Shown: positions 47,233-54,862, counted from the first letter of the stretch. The stretch is DNA of 64,000 bases from Stutzerimonas stutzeri RCH2 (GCF_000327065.1 NC_019936.1:3190001-3254000); one strand, 5' to 3'. A program made the numbers and translations. Notes: generated from the sequence alone by a model not told the origin.

Positions 47233-48722
47233 TGACCTCCTACGGCGCGGCCCACATACAGGGCGGCAAGAACGGTGGCCACGGCCACGAAGAGGCCGCT
47301 CAGGTCACTGGCGGCGCGGCATAGCGGTTCGTAGCTGAGCTGGAAAGTGCGACCGCCTGCTGTGGTCAGGCTGAAGCTCTCGGCGGCGGGACAGGCAGAC
47401 GGCAGAAAGCGGGTGCCCTGGTTGATGAACGAAGGCACGTCGATGACGCCGTTACCTTCATCCAGCTGGAATCGGTCACCGGTAACAGCCGCCTCGATGG
47501 CGGACTGCTGTTTGGGGAAATCGGCCATTTCCTCAGCGAGGCACAGCTGTTCCTTCTGCTGCCGCAGGACTTCGCAATCAATCGGGTCACCACTGCACGA
47601 GAACGCCGCATCGCAGGAGCCGGCCGAGGCCAAACGCTCCGGGCCTTCTTCGCCTTCGCCTTCACCTTCCTGGCTTTCCTTACAACCAGACCCTTTGCAT
47701 TCCTTGCTCTCATCGCCCGGGGTGCCATCAGGGTTGGTGCCAGAGGTGGCTTTTTCTTCGGCCGTGGTGGAGGTACAGGGCTTGGTGCCAACGCAGACGG
47801 TCTTGTCGGTGGTGGTGTTGGTTTCCGTCTTGGTGGAGCCGTCCGGGTTGGTGGTCTTGGTGGTTTCTTCGGTTTTCGTGGTGTCCTCAAGCCGTGGCGC
47901 AGGCTTGCCAGTGGTGCAGTGCAGGTAATCCCCGGCGTTGTCGCAATTGAGCTGGCCGGGTTCTTTCAGCTTTTCGCTACTGGTGCAGTTGCGCGATTGG
48001 GAGCCGTCCGGATTGGTGACCCAGTCACCGCATTGGCTTTCGCTGGTGAACTGCGGTGTGCTGTCGGCCGGGGGCTTGGACGGTGGCTGATCAAAGACAC
48101 TGCCGGGAGGTGGGTTGTTTGAAGTGCATTGCGAGCCGGCGCCCTGGTAAAAAACCTTGCAATAAACGGAGTTCAGGTCCTTGCCGGTGGTGTCTTCCAG
48201 AAAGCGATTGCAGCCTTTGACCGTGGCGGTGCGGCTGTAGAGGCAGCCGCTTTCGCAGATCGAGGACGGCGGCAGAGAAGGCGGCACGGACGGGTCCAGG
48301 GAGCCGGCGTTGTACTCGTGGACGAACTCGCCGGTTGCGGTGGCGCACTGGTCGGGTTCAGGGGCGACACACTCGCCAGTCGAAGGGTCGTAAGTGGAAT
48401 CAGGAGCGCAAGAATCGCCGCGTCTAGCTGCTGCGTTGTACCAAGAACCGTAACGCTCAAGCTTCCCGGAATAGGGATTGATATTTAATCCATATGTACG
48501 ACAGGTAAAAGACGCTGTACCTTTTTCAATCTCCTGCTCAAACGAAACATATTGCCCGGAGTTTAATTGCTTGTAGTAGGCATGGTTTGCATTACAGGCG
48601 GCGACACCGCTGGAATATCTTATTAGCGGGTCCGGAAATTGAATGGTCCAATAATAATCTTCGGCGCTAGCGGGCAAGTGCCAGAGCAGCAAAGCCAAAA
48701 AAGCCCCAAAAATCCTTTTCAT
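47229..48722 (-). CDS. Receptor-binding minor coat protein (pIII-like adsorption protein)
   Basis: 497 residues from ATG 48722. Signal peptide (KRIFGAFLALLLWHLPASA), a cysteine-rich N-terminal part, a low-complexity middle of Thr, Lys, Glu and NPDG repeats (about 230-350), a cysteine-containing domain, and a C-terminal membrane helix (SGLFVAVATVLAALYVGRAV). This plan is that of pIII/CoaA, which sits at the virion tip, binds the pilus receptor and mediates release. The repeats probably form the flexible linkers. Confidence 0.87.
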   Translation of the reverse strand: MKRIFGAFLALLLWHLPASAEDYYWTIQFPDPLIRYSSGVAACNANHAYYKQLNSGQYVSFEQEIEKGTASFTCRTYGLNINPYSGKLERYGSWYNAAARRGDSCAPDSTYDPSTGECVAPEPDQCATATGEFVHEYNAGSLDPSVPPSLPPSSICESGCLYSRTATVKGCNRFLEDTTGKDLNSVYCKVFYQGAGSQCTSNNPPPGSVFDQPPSKPPADSTPQFTSESQCGDWVTNPDGSQSRNCTSSEKLKEPGQLNCDNAGDYLHCTTGKPAPRLEDTTKTEETTKTTNPDGSTKTETNTTTDKTVCVGTKPCTSTTAEEKATSGTNPDGTPGDESKECKGSGCKESQEGEGEGEEGPERLASAGSCDAAFSCSGDPIDCEVLRQQKEQLCLAEEMADFPKQQSAIEAAVTGDRFQLDEGNGVIDVPSFINQGTRFLPSACPAAESFSLTTAGGRTFQLSYEPLCRAASDLSGLFVAVATVLAALYVGRAVGGQ

Positions 48723-48724
48723 AA

Positions 48725-48796
48725 TCACACCCGCCCAAAAAACACGAGATAAAACGCCAGGGTGGTGAGGATCAGGACGTACAGTTCGTAGCTCAT
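48725..48796 (-). CDS. Very small membrane protein, candidate pVII/pIX-like tip protein
   Basis: 23 residues (MSYELYVLILTTLAFYLVFFGRV) made of one hydrophobic helix, preceded by AGGGA. It ends two bases before the pIII-like start, in the same direction, between the coat terminator and pIII. pVII and pIX of Ff phages are 32-33-residue hydrophobic peptides in the same kind of location. Assignment is inference. Confidence 0.6.
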   Translation of the reverse strand: MSYELYVLILTTLAFYLVFFGRV

Positions 48797-48814
48797 GGCG
48801 TTTCCCTGGAAGAG

Positions 48815-48837
48815 AAAACCCCGCCGGAGCGGGGTTT
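48815..48837 (-). terminator. Terminator below the major coat gene
   Basis: On the minus strand AAACCCCGCTCCGGCGGGGTTTT. A terminator directly after the coat gene lets coat mRNA exceed that of the downstream genes, as in other filamentous phages. Confidence 0.8.
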
Positions 48838-48872
48838 GTTTGCTTCGGCACATGCAGTGCGCAATACCTTGG

Positions 48873-49082
48873 TTACAGGGCGCGGCGCATGTACTTGAAC
48901 GCCATCGCGGCGATGATCACCGCGAACACCGCCCAGCCGATGGTTCCAACGTCAGTGCCGGCGGTATCCAGCGCCGCGGTAGCTTCAGCCGGGACGGCGG
49001 CGTAGACGGAGCCGGCCAGGGTGGACAGCGCGACAGCAGCGCCAACGCCGATTTTCTTGATGAATTGCTTGTTCAGTTGCAT
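48873..49082 (-). CDS. Major coat protein (pVIII/CoaB-like)
   Basis: 69-residue precursor. Signal peptide with positive N-terminus and AxA site (KKIGVGAAVALSTLAGSVYA), mature protein of about 41 residues: acidic N-terminus (AVPAEATAALDTAGTDVG), hydrophobic helix and basic C-terminus (KYMRR) that contacts the DNA. Canonical filamentous major coat architecture. Confidence 0.93.
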   Translation of the reverse strand: MQLNKQFIKKIGVGAAVALSTLAGSVYAAVPAEATAALDTAGTDVGTIGWAVFAVIIAAMAFKYMRRAL

Positions 49083-49092
49083 GGGTGATACC

Positions 49093-49308
49093 TCACTGTT
49101 TCAGGGCTTTTTTGAGGACCAGGAAGCCGAACACGGTGGCGAACAGAACAATCGCTTCGCCTTGCAGCTCGGAGACTTGGTCCCAGGTCAGTGCAGAGCC
49201 GTAGAGGCTTTGCATTTCCTCGACCGTGAGGGCGACCAGCGAGCCGGAGCAGATGGGCGAGCCGTCGGCGCCTTGCAGCCAGTCACCGTCACAGGCGAGG
49301 AAATTCAT
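49093..49308 (-). CDS. Small phage membrane protein, probable minor coat component
   Basis: 71 residues: hydrophilic N-terminal half with two cysteines (FLACDGDWLQ, SPICSGSL) and one C-terminal membrane helix ending in basic residues (VLFATVFGFLVLKKALKQ). Between the major coat gene and the small zinc-binding protein, where Pf phages carry uncharacterised coat-related proteins. No assigned function. Confidence 0.7.
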   Translation of the reverse strand: MNFLACDGDWLQGADGSPICSGSLVALTVEEMQSLYGSALTWDQVSELQGEAIVLFATVFGFLVLKKALKQ

Positions 49309-49484
49309 TCGCCGGCCTGCTCGAGGTCGGCGGGTTGTTCGGAGGGTTCGCAGTCGGGGCAGACGGCGAAATGGGGCGGCAGGCTGAGGTCGGGCAGCAG
49401 GTCGCTTTGCGGCGCGGGCAGCGCCATGAGCTTGCCCATGTCGTTTCCGCAGCAGTCGCAGTACACCCGGTCATCAATCAGCAT
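49305..49484 (-). CDS. Small putative zinc-binding phage protein
   Basis: 59 residues from ATG 49484. Cysteine pairs YCDCCGNDMG and VCPDCEPS suggest a zinc knuckle joined by a proline-rich linker. Overlaps the next start by ATGA. Too short and divergent for me to name. Confidence 0.7.
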   Translation of the reverse strand: MLIDDRVYCDCCGNDMGKLMALPAPQSDLLPDLSLPPHFAVCPDCEPSEQPADLEQAGE

Positions 49485-49499
49485 GGCCGCCCCTCCCGG

Positions 49500-49859
49500 T
49501 TAGTTGGCTTTGGCCGGGTCGCCGGCTTTGGCCTGGGGTTGAGCTGGGGTGCGCGGGGTATCGGCTGCGGCGCGGGTCTGGACGGCTTCGAGCTGGAGCG
49601 CCAGATTCTTGCCCTTGTTCTGGCCACCCCGGGCAATCTCGAAGTGAATGCGCACCAGTTGCAGCGGCTCGAACTTAGCGCCGGCTGCGAATATCTCGTC
49701 GGCTACTTCGTCTGCTGCTGCCATGCCGATGATCGACAGGCCGTGTTCGGTCTTGCCGTCCGGCTCGTCGCCGTAGAAGACTTTGATGTACTTCTGGCCC
49801 GCTTCACCGTCGAAGCGTTGAGTGCCGAGAAATGCAACTTCCATAGTCGAACGTGCCAT
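49500..49859 (-). CDS. Probable single-stranded-DNA-binding protein (DUF1293/gene V-like)
   Basis: 119 residues from ATG 49859 behind GAGGAA. Beta-rich N-terminal 85 residues (MEVAFLGTQRF... YIKVFYGD... LVRIHFEIARGGQNKGKNLALQLEAVQ) and a flexible, Ala/Pro-rich tail. First gene of the structural operon and same size and position as the helix-destabilising protein of Pf phages, which coats the ssDNA genome before packaging. Assignment rests on position and shape. Confidence 0.65.
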   Translation of the reverse strand: MARSTMEVAFLGTQRFDGEAGQKYIKVFYGDEPDGKTEHGLSIIGMAAADEVADEIFAAGAKFEPLQLVRIHFEIARGGQNKGKNLALQLEAVQTRAAADTPRTPAQPQAKAGDPAKAN

Positions 49860-50151
49860 TTGTGTTTCCTCTTTCTAGTTGCGCTTAATTGCGCTGCTTT
49901 GCTTTCTGCAGGCCGAGCGATCCCGAGCGAGTGAAAAAGTAATTTCACTGCGACCGGCTTGTTACTTGGCTTGCGGGTTATCTATAGCTGTATTTGAACG
50001 CTCTTGGAACAACTATTTAGCAAGTATTAAAACAATCAATACTTCATTTTTTAATGAGACGAATAGTGCTGAATTGACACTTTCCATCTGAGCAAACATT
50101 AATTTAATTAATCATCCGCAACGCTGTTTAACACCAAGGGCTCTGCCCTTG
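49860..50151 (-). promoter_or_regulatory. AT-rich regulatory gap upstream of the phage structural operon
   Basis: About 290 bases without a coding frame, visibly AT-rich in the middle. On the minus strand a candidate promoter (TTGATT with TAAATA further on) lies near 50030, and a near-palindrome ATTAATTTAATTAAT lies at 50098-50112. A hairpin CAAGGGC/GCCCTTG (50136-50152) follows the stop of the upstream gene and may terminate the early operon. Confidence 0.55.
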
Positions 50152-50529
50152 TCATCCCGCTCTTGCCGCCGAGGGCTCGGGAGCGCGGGAGGGAAAAGCG
50201 CTCCCGCACTCACGAGCGGAGGCTGTTTCAGTTCGTGCAGGGTCAAGGGTGCGCTCCGCCCGTGCTTCCGTTCGCCGGATCGGTGAAGCGTGATCCGACG
50301 AGCCGGGAGCGCGGCCCCTGACCTGTTCGGCCACGCGCTCAGCCTGATAACGCTCAGCGACATAGCGACGCAGCTCGACGAGAGACCGGTGTTTCGTTGG
50401 CTCGCTACCGTCCAACGGAATGAACAGAGGAACGTCGCGGCGATAGGTAACGTGCCCATACAGCTCCCCGCCTACGGTCAGCTCCCGCCCGATCTCATGC
50501 CAGTTAGGCGACGCGATACGAACCTGCAT
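50152..50529 (-). CDS. Prophage hypothetical protein
   Basis: 125 residues from ATG 50529, twelve bases after the preceding stop. N-terminal 60-70 residues look folded ([41 protein letters not shown]), the rest is Arg/Ala/Pro-rich and probably disordered. Not recognised. The frame continues open further upstream, but there it overlaps other better-supported genes, so I used the internal ATG. Confidence 0.55.
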   Translation of the reverse strand: MQVRIASPNWHEIGRELTVGGELYGHVTYRRDVPLFIPLDGSEPTKHRSLVELRRYVAERYQAERVAEQVRGRAPGSSDHASPIRRTEARAERTLDPARTETASARECGSAFPSRAPEPSAARAG

Positions 50530-50540
50530 CCGCTTACGCC

Positions 50541-50879
50541 CTACCCCACCAGCTCGAACGGTTCGTGAATCGGCACGTAGGGCGTTGGCTTGCCCGAGTC
50601 GTAGATAATGCTCCACCACTTCGCGGGGCGCTCGGGTGGCGTGTGCTTCTCGCAGATATAGGCCGGTTCCACTGTCCAGTCCGAGAGCAGAGGCTTCCAG
50701 ATTCCACCAACGCACCCCATTTGCAGTGTGCGAATCGGCCGCGCATAGGCGGGGCGGCATTGGGCGCATGGTGTGGACCGGGAGGGATCGGATTTCGCCA
50801 TTTCGCGTCTGGACCAGCAGACAGAGCAGTCGCAGTCCTGGGCGTGCGGAAGGCGTTGATAGCTGGCCGGCTTCTGCAT
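50541..50879 (-). CDS. Prophage cysteine-rich hypothetical protein
   Basis: 112 residues from ATG 50879, with GGGGAGGGG upstream. Several cysteine motifs (CDCSVC, CAQC, later single cysteines) suggest zinc binding, followed by a tryptophan-rich C-terminal part (WKPLLSDWTVEPAYICEKH... WWSIIYDSGK). No known function. Confidence 0.65.
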   Translation of the reverse strand: MQKPASYQRLPHAQDCDCSVCWSRREMAKSDPSRSTPCAQCRPAYARPIRTLQMGCVGGIWKPLLSDWTVEPAYICEKHTPPERPAKWWSIIYDSGKPTPYVPIHEPFELVG

Positions 50880-50937
50880 AGGCCATCCCCTCCCCTGGCT
50901 TTCCGTAGACGGCGCGGATCATGCGGAGCGCTCCTGT

Positions 50938-51081
50938 TCATTGGTGCTGGGCGAAGGACGCTTCCAGGCGGATGACGATTTCGGCGTTCAGGGAGCGGCG
51001 TGCAGCCCAAGCGGACCGTTCGACCTGGGCGCGGAGTGCCGCAGGCATGCGCAGCTTGAATTGCGGGTCTGTGCGGCTCAT
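50938..51081 (-). CDS. Arc/ribbon-helix-helix-type DNA-binding protein
   Basis: 47 residues (MSRTDPQFKLRMPAALRAQVERSAWAARRSLNAEIVIRLEASF): a beta-strand KLRMP followed by two helices with RSLNAEIVIRLE, the Arc-repressor pattern. Member of the early regulatory operon next to the excisionase-like genes. Confidence 0.85.
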   Translation of the reverse strand: MSRTDPQFKLRMPAALRAQVERSAWAARRSLNAEIVIRLEASFAQHQ

Positions 51082-51085
51082 TGGT

Positions 51086-51229
51086 TCACCCCCCCGGAAA
51101 ACGCACCAAACGGGTTTTGCCCAGCTTCACGCTCTCGACAGCGCCAGTCCTGACCCAGCCAGCGACCATATCCACGGGCACACCGGCCAGAGCGGCGAAT
51201 GCGGCTTGCGTATAGAAAGGAGGATTCAT
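51086..51229 (-). CDS. Small helix-turn-helix protein (excisionase-like)
   Basis: 47 residues. A single winged helix-turn-helix (FAALAGVPVDMVAGWVRTGAVESVKLGKTRLVRF). Starts by overlapping the previous stop as ATGA, and ends four bases before the Arc-like start. The VKLGK motif is shared with the upstream 71-residue protein, suggesting a duplication. Confidence 0.8.
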   Translation of the reverse strand: MNPPFYTQAAFAALAGVPVDMVAGWVRTGAVESVKLGKTRLVRFPGG

Positions 51230-51441
51230 GCGGTCCACTCCTGTTCCAGCAGCCAGCTACGCAGCAGCGCGCTGTTAATCATGCGGCGCTTGCCGAGCTT
51301 TACGGTGGGGAGTACGCCCCGGTAGACCCAGGCGCGGGCCATGGAACACGTCAGACCGTTACGTTCCGCCCAGGCTTCGACGGTTTCCACGTCCTGCTGT
51401 GGGGCGATCAGCTTTGAAGGTTCTAGCTCTTCCAGTTCCAT
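51226..51441 (-). CDS. Excisionase / early-regulator helix-turn-helix protein
   Basis: 71 residues with an N-terminal acidic stretch and a MerR/excisionase-type winged helix-turn-helix (VEAWAERNGLTCSMARAWVYRGVLPTVKLGKRRMINSALLRSWL). It is the first gene of the leftward phage operon, opposite the repressor, the place of XisF in Pf4, where the protein drives excision and early expression. Confidence 0.82.
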   Translation of the reverse strand: MELEELEPSKLIAPQQDVETVEAWAERNGLTCSMARAWVYRGVLPTVKLGKRRMINSALLRSWLLEQEWTA

Positions 51442-51487
51442 GCTCGTTCCGTCACTATTCGTGGCAATGCCAGTTATTCAGCACTGC

Positions 51488-51544
51488 GTTATCCATAACG
51501 GATAACCTCGAAACGGATAATGCCATTGCTAATCCAAATTGGAT
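51488..51544. promoter_or_regulatory. Palindromic operators between repressor and excisionase genes
   Basis: GTTATCC ATAAC GGATAAC (51488-51506, seven-base arms) and ATCCAA A TTGGAT (51532-51544, six-base arms), plus a single half-site GGATAA near 51515-51520. They share the GGAT core, in keeping with several sites for one repressor controlling both promoters. Confidence 0.7.
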
Positions 51545-51568
51545 ACATCACATATAGATCAAGTAGCT

Positions 51569-51844
51569 ATGATTAAAGAGCGCGTTATAACTATTCTGAA
51601 AAGCTCAGGTATTCGGCTGCCCGAGCTGGAAGAGCGCACTGGCATCAGTCGATATACCTGGAACAACCTGAAGAACACAGCGCGAAAGCGCGAGATTAAG
51701 GCTGAGGAGATCGAAGCTATCGTTAAGCTCTTTCCTCAATATGCCTTATGGGTCGTCAGCGGAGAGATAGCGCCAGAAGCGGGGCAGATTAGCCCTGATT
51801 ACGCTATTGCCGATTCAAACTTGCCGAGTCAAAGCGCGGGATAG
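51569..51844 (+). CDS. Prophage repressor (Pf4r/CI-like)
   Basis: 91 residues from ATG 51569. N-terminal helix-turn-helix (RLPELEERTGISRYTWNNLKNTARKREIKAEEIEAIVKLFP), a C-terminal segment with ALWVVSGEIAPEAGQ. The only early gene transcribed rightward, facing the excisionase gene across the operators. It probably holds the lysogenic state, as Pf4r does. The longer frame beginning at a TTG 51539 lacks a ribosome site. Confidence 0.82.
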   Translation: MIKERVITILKSSGIRLPELEERTGISRYTWNNLKNTARKREIKAEEIEAIVKLFPQYALWVVSGEIAPEAGQISPDYAIADSNLPSQSAG

Positions 51845-51920
51845 CGATCACAACGGAAGTGACTAGGCGCTGGTATGCCCGCTTAAGACGTTAGAACAGC
51901 TTTTTGGAGCAGTATTAAGA

Positions 51921-52961
51921 ATGGGAATCTTCGCAGAAAATTTAAATGATATTGAATCCTACTGCGCCAAGCTAGAAATGCTTTTATCGAAGCAAGAACT
52001 TATAGATCAGCGTGTCTCTTTATGCGTGCCCATGCTGAAGAAAATTTCAGATGAACCTGACGCTTATGATAAATCAGCAAGATTAAATGCTCAGTGGATC
52101 GGCGGAGAGTTACTTAGCATTATTGCCAACCGAAGAACCGACGATAGCTCACTGCAAGAATTAACACGTTACCTGGCTCGAATAGCAAGAGAAACCACAC
52201 TTCGAACCCCTTACATACCAAAAACACCTGAAAAAGAGCTTCTTGATTTTTTCGACTATTCAAAAAATCATGAAACAACCGAAGACAAGGAAACTTCAGA
52301 TCTTATTTGGGCCTCCATTCCAAAATACATAGTAAGGGAGCATCTAGATGAAGTTTCTAAAAAAGAGGATGATGTAACCAACCAGGTTAAAAGCTGGGAA
52401 GACCAACTCAAAACATATAAAGTAACCATAGACTCATATATCAGCGAACTTAAAGAGCAACAAGGAAAATTCAACTTCGTTCGACTATCAAAAGCCTTTC
52501 ACGAAATGCACAAGAATAAGCAAAAGGAGCTTAAATCAAACTTTATCGCTTTGATTTCTCTAGGCGCTTTAGTGCTTTCCCCACTAATTTTTCAATTTGC
52601 AGTAAAGACACTCACGAACACAGACACCACACTCAACACCCTGAGCACGACGGAAGCATGGAAGCTAATATCTTTAGTTGGCTTAGAAGTGGCTCTACTT
52701 TATTTCTTTAGAATTGCACTGAAAAGCTACTACTCAACCAAAGCTCAACTTCTGCAAATTGAACTCAGGCTTTCATTATGCGCATTTATAGAAAGTTATG
52801 CGGACTTTGCAAAATCAAGAAAAACGAAAGACGCTGACCCCTTACTTAAGTTTGAATCAATAATTTTTTCCGGCATTACACCTGACGATAACAATGTTCC
52901 CAGCACCTTTGACGGCATAGATCAGATTTTCCGATTAGCAAAAGAACTTAAAGGAAAGTGA
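51921..52961 (+). CDS. Unrecognised membrane protein A (AT-rich prophage cargo)
   Basis: 346 residues. N-terminal half is helical and soluble. A predicted coiled-coil lies about 136-182 (EHLDEVSKKEDDVTNQVKSWEDQLKTYK...). Two membrane helices about 207-229 and 246-268, close together, leave both ends on the same side, probably cytoplasmic. The C-terminal 70 residues are amphipathic and end FSGITPDDNNVPSTFDGIDQIF. No catalytic motif was seen. Base composition differs clearly from the phage core, so it was acquired separately. Function unknown; membrane effector or exclusion protein is a guess. Confidence 0.8.
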   Translation: MGIFAENLNDIESYCAKLEMLLSKQELIDQRVSLCVPMLKKISDEPDAYDKSARLNAQWIGGELLSIIANRRTDDSSLQELTRYLARIARETTLRTPYIPKTPEKELLDFFDYSKNHETTEDKETSDLIWASIPKYIVREHLDEVSKKEDDVTNQVKSWEDQLKTYKVTIDSYISELKEQQGKFNFVRLSKAFHEMHKNKQKELKSNFIALISLGALVLSPLIFQFAVKTLTNTDTTLNTLSTTEAWKLISLVGLEVALLYFFRIALKSYYSTKAQLLQIELRLSLCAFIESYADFAKSRKTKDADPLLKFESIIFSGITPDDNNVPSTFDGIDQIFRLAKELKGK

Positions 52962-53002
52962 TCACCGGCAACCTCCATTGACTCAAGTGCACGGAAGCAA
53001 AC

Positions 53003-53713
53003 ATGAAATCAGATTGGGATGATGCACCGAAATATCTACGCAACAGAAAGCAACCTAGCCCCTGGCGCTTCCTAGCGATCCTCGGCATCGGTTCAGTGTT
53101 GCTTTCAGGACTTGCGTTTACGTTCGGCAAGCCGGTCGTACTGGACGTAAACCAGATCAAGCAAGGCATTCATATTGGCGGCAACCCTTGGTTTAACCAA
53201 GAGCCAGAGCAGCCCATACAGCTTGCTAGCCAGCCTTCCATTGCAAGCTACGAAGCCCCAGAAGCAGAACCGACACCAGCTCCTCAGCAACGCCCGTTGA
53301 CCCAGGAAGAAATCGAATGGTTCGAAGAAGGCACCGCCCGAGCGCTTCAGCAGCGTCAAACATCGTTCAACGATAGCAACTACACGCCACGCCCCTTCGC
53401 CAACACGATACAGCCACCACCGGCCCGCTACTACGCAGCCAACTCCACCAGCAGCACTCAGAAGCGCTCCGTTACCCGCCAGACTCACCTCAGCAACTGG
53501 AGCTGGGAGAATGGCCACAACAAACAGCGCATCAGCGGTCAGTTTGAGTGGACAGCGGTAAACGGCCAGATCGACTACAACAGCGTGTGCCAAAACTACA
53601 AACGAGGCTCGCTGATCTACCGCGACTGCCGAAAAGGGGCGAAGGTTGCGTTCAAGAAAATATGCAGCCGATACGAGCCAGCGTGCGCTGCCGAAAATAA
53701 TTTTTTGCCCTAA
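53003..53713 (+). CDS. Unrecognised single-pass membrane protein B (prophage cargo)
   Basis: 236 residues. One N-terminal membrane helix (about 22-42, WRFLAILGIGSVLLSGLAFTF), a proline-rich linker (about 60-150), and a C-terminal domain with four cysteines (NSVCQNY, YRDCRKG, KICSRYEPACAAE) that may form disulfides if outside the cytoplasm. Sits 41 bases after gene A. Base composition is intermediate between the phage core and its neighbours. Not recognised. Confidence 0.75.
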   Translation: MKSDWDDAPKYLRNRKQPSPWRFLAILGIGSVLLSGLAFTFGKPVVLDVNQIKQGIHIGGNPWFNQEPEQPIQLASQPSIASYEAPEAEPTPAPQQRPLTQEEIEWFEEGTARALQQRQTSFNDSNYTPRPFANTIQPPPARYYAANSTSSTQKRSVTRQTHLSNWSWENGHNKQRISGQFEWTAVNGQIDYNSVCQNYKRGSLIYRDCRKGAKVAFKKICSRYEPACAAENNFLP

Positions 53714-53827
53714 ATCTTGACAATGCTTATGGTAAATTACAAATAGTCGGATATGTATTCAGCATCGTCATCAGTAAGTCCGTATTGCCACAGCAACCAA
53801 ATAAAAAATTTAGCCCGGAGATCAATC

Positions 53828-54793
53828 ATGTGGCAGCTACTCAACAGAGCAATTATTCAGCCAGCAAAACAATATATTCCCTTTCTACTCTTAACCAGTG
53901 GGATTTTCTTAATTACTGCTGGCTCCATCTTCGGAGGCTATATAGACGGCCTGCCTTTAATACCGCATGGCACCGGAGAAGTCATGTCGAAAGCGGGCGG
54001 TGGTATCTTAGGTGCTGGAGTTTTTGCCGTAATCATGAAGTCCGCCCAATTCACAGAATATTTCCAGCGCAACATACATGATGTATTTTACAGACCTGAC
54101 TCACTCGACAGCGTTGAATCCACACGATACAAGTGGGAAAAAATAACAAAGCACTTACTAAAAGATACCTTACCAGCATCACACCAAGATGCAACTTCCG
54201 TCATAATGAAGAAATTCTTCGACAACGAACTTGCGTTTCACTTTGAGAGATTCGAAGCAGCATACGACATAAGTCTTTCAGAAGATAAAAGATACGCCAA
54301 TATAACCCATACAATAAAAGCCGATGTTGTGATTTCTCCAGGGCATGAAAGCGTCGAAATCAATCAACAAATATCTACTGACGGCAGCCTCAAGCTCACT
54401 TCGCTAGTCATTGACAATAAGCCAGTTGATATTGCAGCACATTTATCTAAGGATTGTGACAATGATGGCTTTTATAATTTCAGCGTAACCGTTCGTCCTT
54501 CTACCTCAAGTTGCCAGCCAGCGTCAGACCGACGAGTGACTATTGAAAGAAGCTATGAACACGTGCAGGATTTGGAAAAAGAGCCATATCTGATGGCCGC
54601 ATTTGTACGTTACGTAAAAGGTTTTGTCCTGCAAGCAAAATGCCATAATTGCAACGTATTTTTTAGTACCACCGGAACCATAGATGACCCAGAAATGTCG
54701 ATGGATGCACAAGGCAACATGCGATGGGTGCTAGCCGATAGGGATACCTTGCTTCTGCCCGGCGAAGGGTATATCTTCATCATCACAGTCTAA
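53828..54793 (+). CDS. Unrecognised 2-TM protein C with a beta-rich cytosolic domain (prophage cargo)
   Basis: 321 residues from ATG 53828 behind CGGAG. Two N-terminal membrane helices (about 17-37 and 51-71) are followed by a soluble domain of about 250 residues, with a helical linker (YFQRNIHDVFYRP) then a beta-rich part and cysteines KCHNC. It ends in LLPGEGYIFIITV. The shape (two N-terminal helices plus a sensor-like domain) recalls membrane effectors of bacterial anti-phage systems, but no nucleotide cyclase or other partner gene is adjacent, and I found no named family. Confidence 0.75.
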   Translation: MWQLLNRAIIQPAKQYIPFLLLTSGIFLITAGSIFGGYIDGLPLIPHGTGEVMSKAGGGILGAGVFAVIMKSAQFTEYFQRNIHDVFYRPDSLDSVESTRYKWEKITKHLLKDTLPASHQDATSVIMKKFFDNELAFHFERFEAAYDISLSEDKRYANITHTIKADVVISPGHESVEINQQISTDGSLKLTSLVIDNKPVDIAAHLSKDCDNDGFYNFSVTVRPSTSSCQPASDRRVTIERSYEHVQDLEKEPYLMAAFVRYVKGFVLQAKCHNCNVFFSTTGTIDDPEMSMDAQGNMRWVLADRDTLLLPGEGYIFIITV

Positions 54794-54862
54794 TTGGAGG
54801 GGTGTCATGCTTCAGTCGAAGGAAACCATCTGATAGAGCGAAGCTCTAGGCTATCTAATCCC

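Noticed and set aside
50530..50922. An N-terminal extension of the 125-residue prophage protein (frame open to a start at 50922)
   Set aside because: It would overlap almost fully the cysteine-rich 112-residue gene, which has a stronger ribosome site and more protein-like sequence. An internal ATG at 50529 gives tidy spacing.
53828..54793. Calling protein C a CBASS effector
   Set aside because: No CD-NTase or other signalling enzyme gene is nearby, and the similarity is only in overall shape.
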